From Cannabis sativa (taxonomy: Eukaryota > Streptophyta > Magnoliopsida > Rosales > Cannabaceae), in NCBI RefSeq assembly GCF_029168945.1, contig NC_083604.1:13632812-13696811 (forward strand): 64,000 nucleotides of DNA. Direction: 5' to 3'. The notes beneath the pieces are model-generated. The model did not search any database, had not been told where the DNA came from, and worked only from the letters and a program-made list of their open reading frames with translations. Position numbers and translations under genes: made by a program. The first letter of the stretch is position 1. Each line of letters opens with the position of its first letter. Shown in pieces: positions 49,583-60,006 of this stretch.

Positions 49583-50159
49583 CTTCAGACTATATATATA
49601 TGTTCGGCTTTGGCTTTGGCTTTGGCTTTGTCCAAATCTTGTGAGATTAAGACATGAAGAGAGAAGAGAGCATGAATAAGTATGGGGATATTGATGATGG
49701 TGATGATGAAAGAACAAGGAAGGCTTTGTTTTTGGAGAAAGGGTATGGAGGAGCTGAAAAGGAAGCACTAGAAAAGGAAAAATAGGGTTAGGTAGTGTAC
49801 CAGGGTTTTTATAATTGCCTTATACCTCCACTCATATATTTCATCTTAATTTACAGAATATATACATTACTTGGTAACTAATATGTATGAGGTGAAAATT
49901 AATTAAAGTTTTTTTTTTTTTTCTTTTTTTTTTTATGTTTAAAAGAATATAATGAAAAGTGTGTATATATATATATATATGATATTTGACTTATATAGGG
50001 ATTGTTGCCCCCGAGTTGAGTGAGTTGCTTTATGCATAGAAGTGTACTACTAGTCTACCACTACTATTGCTCAAATTGCTCCAGTTGAGCAAGTTGGCAT
50101 GAGAAACTCCTTTATCTTTATATTTATATTAATATATTTAGTTTTTTTTTTTTGAAACA
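49583..50159 (-). promoter_or_regulatory. ERF gene leader and promoter region
   Basis: Directly upstream of the conserved coding start. The minus strand has a short upstream ORF at 49673-49647 (8 codons, MLSSLFMS, stop TAA), then a CAAAGC tandem hexamer (about 49608-49630). Pyrimidine-rich sequence further up suggests a 5' UTR. A TATA box was not fixed. Confidence 0.45.
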
Positions 50160-50457
50160 CACCACAAAAAATCTTACTTTTAGTTATAACAAAATTTATG
50201 ATTAAAAAAACAAAAAAGTGTGACTAATTATAAATTATCATTATTGTGTTGTGACTAAAAGGTCCTTGACTAAAAACATTAGTCACAAAAATTATAATTT
50301 GTTGAGACTAAATCTCAATTAGTGATAACTTGTAACTAAATACTATACTTTAGTCACAAGTAACTTTTTGTTATGACTAATAGTCACATTTAATCACACA
50401 AAAATTATATTGTGACTAAAAGATTATCACTAAAAGTAGTGGTTTTTTGTAGTGACA
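50157..50457. mobile_element. CACTA-type MITE with 3-bp TSD
   Basis: A 295 bp unit at 50160-50454 starts CACCACAAAAAATCTTAC and ends GTGGTTTTTTGTAGTG, whose reverse complement begins CACTACAAAAAACCAC. The 3-bp TSD ACA flanks both sides (50157-50159, 50455-50457). The interior carries many TGTGACTA/TAGTCACA subterminal repeats, as expected for CACTA (En/Spm) transposase binding. It lies about 0.58 kb upstream of the ERF coding start. Confidence 0.85.
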
Positions 50458-53414
50458 TAATATAAACAGTTTTTCTATGAAAAAGTTATGTGATAAAAAC
50501 AAATTAATATAGACAATTAATTGATTTGATGGAGATATTAACTGAAATGAACTTTTCTTTTGCATGGAATTACCACTCTACTTCATTGGCTTGTATTCTT
50601 GTCATATTGGTGTAATATTTACTTCCATTAAGGGAATGAATGACCATATTACTCTGTGTATATTAATAGTAATAGTAATAGCAAAATAACAAAGGATTCA
50701 TGAATATTATTATATATTTAATCTGATTTGACCAGAAAGCAAATACGTGGGTGATGCCAGGCCACTTACTAAAAATATATGAGACAACAAATTAGTTCCT
50801 CATGTTTGAGTGAGTGCATAGTAATTAGTTTTAAACACCTCTTCTTACAATCCATCAATAGTTGATTAGCATGCATCATCTAATATATAGATGCATATAT
50901 GGTCTTAATTCACTAATAAAGAATCTATGCACGTACATAAAACAAAACTAATAAAAAAAAAAACGAATGAGTGAGGAGCAATCTGATTCGGGTCCCTGCT
51001 TGTGCTTTACTAACATTAACAATAGCATTAACATTAACATTTGCAGGCAAGGCAGACACATCATCATCATCATTTTTGCAAGATAAAAAAGGAAGTTGGC
51101 GTTTTGTGAGACTATACCATATAGAAATGCATGCATGTTCCCATCTCAACCGTCCATATCAGAATCATTTCAAATCTCTGACATTTGCTGCCTCTTGTTT
51201 AATTTTTGTTGTAATAAACAAATATAAAATGTTCAAAGCAGCATTAAGCAAAAAATAACAGTAAAAGGATGGCCATTGGCCAGGCTCTACTAAATACAAA
51301 AAGGAGATAAATAAGATAATCAAGACAAGGCATGGTCTGGTCTGGTCTGGTCTTGTGTTAATAGTTATCGGCCGTCAAATGCCATGTGATCCTTGTCGTC
51401 ATCCTCATCCTCACGCGTGCACATGCCTCCTCTGCCCCCTCAGCCCCACACTCTCCTCTTTCCCTACCCTACTATACCACCACCACTACTACTACTACTA
51501 CTTATCTATCTATCAATTTATATATTAATCTTTCTTTCAATCGTCTAGTATGAACAATGGCTTTCTTCTGGATTTTTTTTGTTTTTTTTTTTAAATCTCT
51601 ACTTAACAAAAACTTAATTTGGAAAGATTTTTGTAAGGGTCTTGACTTAATTAATAATTATTATCAACAAAAAGACAAAATTACATAATACATATGAAAT
51701 TAAATGAACTATATACATATATTTTACATATAAGGACAAACGTTTCGTGGAACTTGGATTAAATGAAACTGGACATGATTTCCATATTCTATTTTCTTAA
51801 ATAAATAAAAACAAGGTGAGTGGGTGTATTAATTCAATATGTTAATTTAAGGAATAGTGATAATCATATCAACAATACTACCACCCACCAAGACCATGAG
51901 GCCTATTATAGTATAGTATAATATGACTTGTGTGCATAGAAAATAGGTCGGTGGATGTCTGTCCCATTCACCAGAGCCAAGAGTACTTTTTTTTTCTTTT
52001 TTCTTTAAAAAAAAAAGGTAATTGAAATGTTTTTCTTTCATTTGGCAGAAAAACTTAGGAAGACAATTATTGTTTATTCCATCACATGCGAGAGGTTCGT
52101 GCATATTCAATTTAAGGGATCCCCCAACCTCAAGGGTCCGGAGCTAAAATGTTCAACGTAAGCACATACGATAAGGTCAAATACAATTGGTTGAAACTTC
52201 AGGTTGTTAAGAAGAAGATCTCATTGAATTGAATACCAAAAATGATATAATTATTTATACTGATAGAGGGCAAGTAGCAGGCCTTAGGGTCAGTCACTCT
52301 GACCTTCAAACCGCCCTCGCTGGGAGTTTGTCGCTGACTTAATAGGCCCCTTCAACGTCACCATTCCCATCACTAATCTAATAAAACATAACACAAATAT
52401 GTATATTTAATGTTCTCAGGTTTGAATTCAAACTCAAACCCTACCAAGTCAAGGTAGAATAACTACTATTGATGTCCTATTCTCCCTATCTGAAATCATG
52501 TTTCCTAAGCTAATTTAATTAGAATTAATGATGTACACACCCAAATTACACCCGTTTTACAAACAATAATGGTGTGTATTTTATTTTAGTTGTAAATATT
52601 CTTAAGTAAATACCGTTCAGATTAATTTCCCCTCATGTGTAAAATGTGTGCAATTTGAGTGTTTGTCATTATTACTGATTTTATTCTGATACCCCTAATA
52701 ATGTTAGGCCTAAGAGGAAAGAGCACATTTTGAGCCTAGAGGTCCATGAGATGAGTCCAGCCCATAAGATGCTGCTGCTACAAAGATTTCATTTTTGTTC
52801 TTTGCTTTGCTTGCACTCTAGTTGCTCACCCTCTTCAATTGAATCATGAGTGTGTAGGTGAGGGTGAACAGCATGATGATATGCATCTGCAATTTTTAAC
52901 ACTAAAAATTCTCTAATCTACATAATATTTAGTTACATGTATAATATTCAATGAGTCAACTTAAGACCACTGTAATTGAAATATAAAAACAGGAACCTAT
53001 AGAGATACAACAACAGGACAAAAGAGAATTCATTCTGGTATAATTTATCTAATCATTAGTTAACATAATCGAACTCTTAGTAAACACCATCAAAGATGTA
53101 GATACAGGTATAAAGAACTAAAATCATCAACCACGATGTCTATATGGTCTGTACCACATTTCTTAGGATCACGAGGCCAAAGTTTACATAGGTCATAACT
53201 ATACACAGTTGCAGCAAGTGTATGCTTACACACAAAAAACAGGTCATGGAAGCTTGAAGTTTGCTTTCCAGCTAGAATAAAAAATGGCTTTGAGCATAGG
53301 CATGCCTACCAAGATGTACATAAATGGATGCATGAGGTGTGTGTTGTGTGAATCATACAAGCAAAAAAAAAATAAAAAAGCAATACCAGGTCAGTTATAA
53401 TATCCAATTTCCAC
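50458..53414. other. Intergenic region between ERF and DCD genes
   Basis: No credible CDS, RNA gene or complete transposon was recognised. It contains the 3' UTR of the DCD gene at its right edge. Confidence 0.5.
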
Positions 53415-55049
53415 TCAACGGTATGTTGGTGCTGCTCCAACAAATGAAACATGAGAAGGGGCTGCAGCATTTGCCCGAGAACTTCCAGGTAAGAGCCTTT
53501 GCAGAGGATCATTATAGATCTGGCTCGGATTATCACGGATTGATGTAGGATAATAAGGTTCGTGAAACACTGGCAACTCAACTTGTCCATGAGCAGGAGG
53601 AAGTGATGGTGTGATCGATTGGGGCAAAGAATGCGAGTAGAAAGAAATATGTGAGGTCGTAGTTGGCAAATGTTGACCACCATATTCAGCCACATAATTA
53701 GATTTAGGGATATCCTCGTTCTCTCCCTGCTGTGGTAACTGAGGAATTGCGTAGCCACTTGCATATTCTACAGCAGAAGGCCTATGCACCATCTCAAATT
53801 CGCGAATATATCTGGTCAAATGGGCGGGACAAAATTAAAAGTTTGTAGATTGGATTAAAACTCCATGGTAAGCTTGAGGCTAAAAGACTATAAATGACAA
53901 GAATCAACTTCTTCAATCAAACATAAACCATCAATCCACACACTACCAAGATCAAACAACCCCAAGAAAACTCGTTTAATCCTTAAGTGGGGCAAAATAA
54001 TAATATTCTTACCTAATCCCCGCCTAGCCCTACAAAATATTTGGAGACTAGAAATTATAATAATCCACATGTCTGACCATTTGAGCTACCCTACAAAGGG
54101 GGCAAAAGAATTTTACCAAGATGATAAAAGGGAAATTACCTTAGATATGGATCTTGCAAATTTGAGGAAGAATTTTGAGGCAAGTATGACTCTTGTCTTT
54201 GTTGATATAACGCTGCATTATGAGGCAGAGCAGGCTGCTTTATCACGTATCTTTGTTGATGCATTGGAGTTCGAAGGGTTATTTGGGGTACATATTGAGG
54301 ATGCTTCGGAGGTGCAACTACATGTTCAAGTCTATTATCAGCAGGTATTTGGGACTGAGGAACGTGGTGCACTGCAACCCCAGGTAAGCGAGGCGGAGTG
54401 GTTAGTTGGTGGTGGAAGTGGAACCTTTCTTGGGGTGTTGCCGCATTGGAAAGAAATGGTGGCCCATTATAAGTAGGTGGTATCGAATGAAGAGGGGGGA
54501 ACAATGAGATGAGAGCATTCACCTTCATTGAATTGAATTGAGAAAGAAATAAACTCAATTAATAATAATGATAAACGAGATTACAAATCAAGTAGTAGCT
54601 TTACCTGTGCACTACTAAGTAGTTGTTTAAACCTTGAACCCTGGTAATTGTCAATAATTGCAGCTTTGAAAACCCTCTCGGGAAGAGGTAAACATTCCTT
54701 GAAAATCTTGAACTTGACCTAAACAAACGAACAAGGAATCAAAACAAAACCGACCCTTAAAGAAGAAGACGAAGAAGAGGGGAGGTACCTGGGCAGGGAA
54801 TTTTCCATGAAAGGCAGTGGGTTCCAAGTTGAGAGCACCAACTGAAGTGGCCTCGTAGACACCATAAAGAAGCTTCACATCAAAGTCGTAAAGAAAAAGC
54901 TTGGCACCGGCTTTAATCTGAAGGACTGCTAGTTGTTGAGCCATGGGTAGCCCGAAAACACGGTAAAGAAAGCATTGGGGTTTGGTCGAGCCATTGCACA
55001 TGAATATGAAACCACATTTTTCTTCTTCTTCTTCTTCTGATTTCTTCAT
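53415..55049 (-). CDS. DCD (development and cell death) domain protein, four exons
   Basis: Exons on minus: 55049-54789, 54718-54605, 54522-54140, 53811-53415. They total 1155 nt (384 residues), all GT-AG with frame kept. The start [10 protein letters not shown] is the first in-frame ATG. The DCD domain spans about residues 10-125, with its marks [36 protein letters not shown] and PLPERVFK. The rest is a low-complexity tail rich in Pro, Gln, His and Ser, with no further known domain. DCD proteins in plants are linked to hormone, pathogen and cell-death responses, and the N-rich proteins of the family act in ER-stress signalling. Which branch this one belongs to cannot be told. The exon structure interrupts the domain at AQ|VKF. 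A long-TIR DNA element ends 182 bp upstream of the start codon. Confidence 0.9.
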
Positions 55050-55534
55050 TTTCTTACTACTGATTCTCTTGAGCGTAAGAGTTCCCAAATCAAATCAAAT
55101 CAAAATTAGGGCACGTAAACAAAACAACTAAAACTAACTTTTGCTGTGACACGCATACCAAATATCTCCACAGTGATCCAATTAAAAGAGTCACCTGCCC
55201 TTACTACCAGGATTCATTTTTATTATTTTATGGGTAAATGGCGTAAAACCTCTAAAATTTTTATTTAGTTTCACTTAATCCCAAACTTAAATTTAATCGG
55301 TAAAATTCTCAATACTCCTATTCTGTTAGTAATTTAATATTTTTGTCCATTTTAAGTGTTAAGTATCATGTTGGATTGGACACAGTGTACACGTGACACA
55401 ATTTTATTGGTGCACCTAAAAAATTATTTAAGAAAATAAAAAAATTAAAAAAAATTATAAATAAAAATATATTTTTTTCTTTCTTTTTTTCCTTTCTTTC
55501 TTTTTCTTTTTCTTTTATTTTTCTTTTCTTTCTT

Positions 55535-55920
55535 TTAGGAGTGTTCATAAAAACCGAAAAACCGAAACCGACCATCAAACCGACCAGACCGTAATCGAAT
55601 TTTCAGTTCCACGTCATCACCAAATTTGGCGGTCGATTTCGGTTTCGGCTTTTTTGACATGGCACTCGATTTCAGTTTTTGAAATAAAAAAAATAATTTA
55701 ACCAAAAAACCGTCAAAACCGCCAAAAACCGCCAAAAACTGCCAAAAACCGCCTAAAACCGCCAAACCGAAAACTGCCAAAAACCGTACGGTCGGTTTTA
55801 TACGGCTATAATTTCTAAACAGTCAGTTACGGTTTTCGTAAAATAAAAACCGTAACCAACCGGTCGGTTATAAAATTGTAAAAACCGACCATAACCGACC
55901 GATTTTCACCCCTATACTTT
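55535..55920. repeat. CCG-AAAA-rich degenerate repeat, possibly a nested MITE
   Basis: Dozens of imperfect AACCG and CCGCCAAAAA units on the + strand. The segment begins AGGAGTGTTCATAAAAACC and ends TTTTCACCCCTA. These ends resemble the inverted termini of a plant MITE, but no clear TSD stands out in the pyrimidine-rich flanks. Confidence 0.45.
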
Positions 55921-56687
55921 CTTTTTCTTTTCCTTTTTCTTTCGTCTGTTCATAACATCACCACCACCATCACCATCCACAGACCTAATCACCACCACCA
56001 CCACCAACGACCACCATCAATACAGGTACCAAAACCACCACTACTCACCAACACCATCACTGTAACTTATTTTCAAACACAAATCACACAGAAATAAAAT
56101 TTAAACAAAACCCAATCTAACAAACACACATATATACATATGAAGCTCCAAACCCAAATCTGAAAATACCTAAAAGAAAATTAAACAAACCCATATCACA
56201 TAAACTCAAACAAATAAATACATGCATCTCAAATCCATGGTAGAAACAAAGTAACAAACCGAGATTGAAAAAAAAAATCTCAGATCCAAAAACGAACCTA
56301 CATCTATCAATACTGGAGCCATTGATCCCGTTCGTCGGTGCTTCCCACGGAGAAGAATAGGAGCGAGAAAAGACGAAGAAGACGAAGGAGAAATCCAAAA
56401 CGGGAGAGAGAAAGGGTGTGTGATGTGATCTAGAGAGAGAAATGAGGGTGCGATGGGATCAACGAGTTTTGTAACCGGCGAGGTCATCCATGGGCTCCGG
56501 TTGAGCCACGGAGGTAGCCCATTGCAGCCATGTTAAGAGGACCGAGCCAAACACGAGAGAGAAAGAGGAGAAAGTGAGCGAGAGAGAGAACAGACGGTGG
56601 TCTAGTTCGGTGGTTTAGGCGGTGGTCTGGGCGGAGGAACAACAATGTCTTCTCTGGCTTTTTTTTGTCGATGGTTGCTTCTGCATA

Positions 56688-56690
<3 letters not shown>

Positions 56691-56770
<80 letters not shown>
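56691..56770. repeat. (GA)40 microsatellite
   Basis: An uninterrupted GA run of about 80 bp just inside the right half of the Mutator-like element. Confidence 0.97.
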
Positions 56771-56772
<2 letters not shown>

Positions 56773-57435
56773 CGTGCGAAGATGAAAAAGAAAGAAAAGA
56801 AACAAAAAAAGAAAGAAAAAAGAAAAAGAAACAAAGGAAAAACAGAAAGAAAAAAAAAAGAAAATTATTTTTTTATTTATAATTTTTTTTAATTTTAAAT
56901 TAATTTTATTTTAATTTTTATTTTTTTTAAATAATTTTTTACGTTGACCAATAAAATTGTGTCATGTATACACTGTGTCTAGTCCAACATGACACTTAAC
57001 ACCTAAAATAGACGAAAATATTAAATTGCTAACAAAATAGAAGTATTGGGGGTTTTACCGCCCAAATTTAGGTTTTGGGGTTAAGTGAAACCAAAATAAA
57101 AAAAAATTGGGGATTTTGCCGCCATTTACCCTTATTTTAAAGGTAGATAATTACACTTTCCTATTATAATTTTTTATTTAATCTCTACATCCAAAATTTA
57201 TATTTTTAAAAAATATTTCGAATAGTTTAAAATATCAAAAGTAGAATTTATATATTCTAATTTATTACTCGTATTTAAAAAACTTTAATTTATTTTCGGT
57301 ATTGTAAGTTATTTGAAATTTTTTAAAAATTTACAAAGATGATGTTGTGAGTATAGTAAACGATGCTATGAAAAAAAAATGAAAATTCACAATGGTATAT
57401 ACATAATTTTGAAATGAGTTAGAAAGGAGAGTAAA

Positions 57436-59620
57436 AATCCTTTGTTGACGCTGAAAAGTGGTCAACACCAGCTCGCTAGATTGGCGAGATGAATAATGAG
57501 TTTAAGTAAAAAAAAAAAAAATAGAGAGACACACACAATTTATAGTAGTTTACTCTCCATGTCGCGATAGTAATGGAACTAAGTATTTAAGCTCTATATT
57601 CTAGAGAGAGAAATTAGAGAAAAATGCTATGACTTTGTGGGTAGTTTTCTAAATATAAAAAATGAACTAAGGAGCTCTTCTTTTATAGGTGGAGACCCAC
57701 AAAAATAGGGGATAATAATTTAAAATATGAAAGAAAAAAAATCTAAATTGGCGAATTTTGACCATAGATGATGATCTAACGATCAAAATTAACTTATGAG
57801 GCTGATAGTCATTGTTCGATGCCCGGCAGGACCTGTTGCGGGTAACCCGGAGCTTATTTTCGTAACTCCCTTAAGGGTAAAATTTGAGGTCAATAACTTC
57901 AAAATTGTGATTGAAGTGTGAGACATTACCGATAAAGCATTGAAATAGCTTTAAAATGCAAGTTGAATTGCACTAATCAAATCAATATTGAGTACGCTAT
58001 GAATGTTTTACTAAAGGCAGTTCACAACTCAATGCCCTGGTTGACATCCAGCGCCTAGGTTGACATATGATGTCAACCTCGACGATGGGTAACTGAAAAA
58101 AAAAAAAAAAAAAAAAAAACAAAACAAAACTTTCAAGGGATGTAACTTTTGATGCCTAAGTGATATTTTGACATCACTTAGCCTAATTCTGTGTTCTGGC
58201 AAAGCTGGTCACCAATTCTTAGAGATGTTGTTGTTTTGCAGAAATGAGAGACTCAAAACTCTTCATTTTGAGTGATTTTCCCATGTTGGAAATGAGAAAC
58301 GCGAAGTTGGATGTTATTGTAAAAAATTAGACGGACGGTCAAAACGAAATCAGAATCGGATAAGCTCATAGCACTAGGCCATTTGTCAACCTGCTTGTTG
58401 GGTACTGATTTTGGAGCTTCCAAGATGTTGTTTTGATACTTCCAAGGTTATAGAACTTGAGGACAAGGTCTCCTACACTATTTTTGACCATTTTGGATTC
58501 AATGGTCAAATTAGATTTGACATTTGAGTGATCGAAACCAGCGAACTAGGTTGCTTGTTAACCAAGGCATTGGGCTCTGTTTCTAGGGTCTTGAGAATGT
58601 GGGTTTCTCCCTGAGTTTGCTTGAACTTCATTACTTTTTATGACGAAAAAATGCCTGTAACACTTTTTCAAGAACTTGGTTGGAAACAACCTAGGTTGAC
58701 AATATGTCAACGTGGGTGCTAGGCCCAATGCCAGGTATCAACCTAGGTGCTGGGTCCCCCTTCTGTTGTTTGGAAGTTTCTTTTGGCTCCCAAAAATAGT
58801 TAAATCTTAATCTCTGCTGAAAAATAGAGAAGATTCTTAGAAGAGTTCTTGGAAAACATCATTAAAATCGACCCAAGTTAACAAAATGTCAACCTTGGCA
58901 TTGGGCCTTACTTCTGGCACCCAAGAAGTTCAGTTTCTTCCATGAAAGTACCTATTTCCCTATTTTGATGAAGAGAATGATGATGAAAAATTTGGATCGT
59001 TGATCTGATACGTAGAAGTTGCTTAAATTGACAAATTGTCAACCTAGGGACTGGGTGCCGAGGCACCGGGTGCTCCGGGTGCTCAAAAATGATCTTTCTC
59101 CGAATTTGATTTTGATGCCTCAAATATGTTTGTGGTATGTCTAGTTCATGTCCCAATAAAAAATATGACCCAGTTTCTCTAAGACGGTCCCGAAAACTGA
59201 AACCCTAGTTGAGGATGTCAACTTGGGCATTGGGTAAAACCCTAGGAGCCCAGGTTAACTTCTGGGGTGCAGGTTCATGTAATATTAGCTCCTAGGACCT
59301 GGATTTTATTGCTCCATGTCATCATGGTACAAAATACTGAAAGATAGTTAGTTGGAAATGAGTTATCGAAATCTAAAATTCTATTTTGGAGTTTTCGAAG
59401 CCAGCTTGGGCGTAGAGCTAGGGACCCCTCCTAGGTCGATTTGTTATGACTCGGGACACTCAACTGTGGGATGTCATCATTCTTTCCACATGTCAAACAT
59501 TGATATCCATGTCATCAAGTCTACTTTTGGTGTAAATATTTGCCCCCCAAGTTAACTTTACACTTGTGTGAGGTTTACTTATTGACGTGAACTAAGCTCG
59601 TTTCTCTCAAAACTACCACA
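57436..59620 (+). mobile_element. LTR-like region related to 23728-24769
   Basis: Begins TGTTGACGCTGAAAAGTGG and parallels the reverse complement of the 24.2-24.77 kb segment for about 250 bp (poly-A/ATAGAG, TTATAGTAG, TAATGG). It continues into a degenerate repeat region (57.9-59.4 kb). No coding region is recognised and the right end is not fixed. Confidence 0.45.
58020..59240. repeat. Degenerate ~150-190 bp repeat with GTTGACA/TGTCAAC core
   Basis: A core of the type TTGACAAAATGTCAACCTNG followed by GGCATTGGG recurs near 58047, 58385, 58555, 58700, 58890, 59040 and 59215. Each core is a near-palindrome. The sequence between cores is poorly conserved. Confidence 0.6.
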
Positions 59621-59875
59621 TGGGCATCAATTTTGACAATATTGGAAAATTATTTCTATTCTTCAAGCATTTCCATAGAGATTTGGAGCTTGAATTCCCA
59701 TTCCCTATTAAATATTAGAATTTGAAATTCTAAGCATAAAAGGAGAAGAGAAAAGTTGATCGTCATTTCTTATCAGTTATTATTTCCTTTTTAACATAAA
59801 ATTTAGATGACTCCTTGAGAAATTTCCTTTGAGTTGAGAAACTGTGAAATCATGTCGATATTGGAACGTCAATAT

Positions 59876-60006
59876 TGTTGAGTTTTGTGCCCTAAATAAA
59901 ACTCATTTCAATATAATCAGATTTACTAATTAATAAAGATCAGAAATCATTTTATGTTGCATGGTTCACATGATTTATTTCATGATTGTTTAATGTATAA
60001 ATTCTA
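59876..60006 (+). mobile_element. First 131 bp of a Copia LTR (subfamily B), cut by a later insertion
   Basis: TGTTGAGTTTTGTGCCC and the next ~120 bp match the start of the LTR at 18387. It is interrupted by the LTR that begins at 60007. The rest is presumably beyond the window. Confidence 0.8.

Larger units (their letters stand above)
55223..57140. mobile_element. Mutator-like element with ~200-bp inverted ends, non-autonomous
   Basis: The unit 55232-57131 has long terminal inverted repeats (left about 55232-55420, right about 56940-57131). Both start GGGTAAATGGCG when read inward and share GTGTACAC/GTATACAC, AACATGATACTTAAC-like and AATTTTATTGG blocks. The flanks TTATTTTAT (55223-55231) and TTATTTTAA (57132-57140) match at 8 of 9 bases, the TSD length typical of MULEs. 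No transposase is seen. The interior holds a degenerate AACCG/CCAAAAA repeat region, CACCAC repeats, a (GA)40 run and unassigned sequence that could be captured host DNA. Confidence 0.75.

Noticed and set aside
54069..54476. Plus-strand open frame of 135 codons
   Set aside because: It is the antisense shadow of exon 3 of the DCD gene, whose minus-strand splicing is clear.
56602..56882. Open frames of Glu-Arg or Ser-Leu runs over the GA repeat
   Set aside because: They are translations of the (GA)40 microsatellite and exist on both strands. There is no start context or homology.
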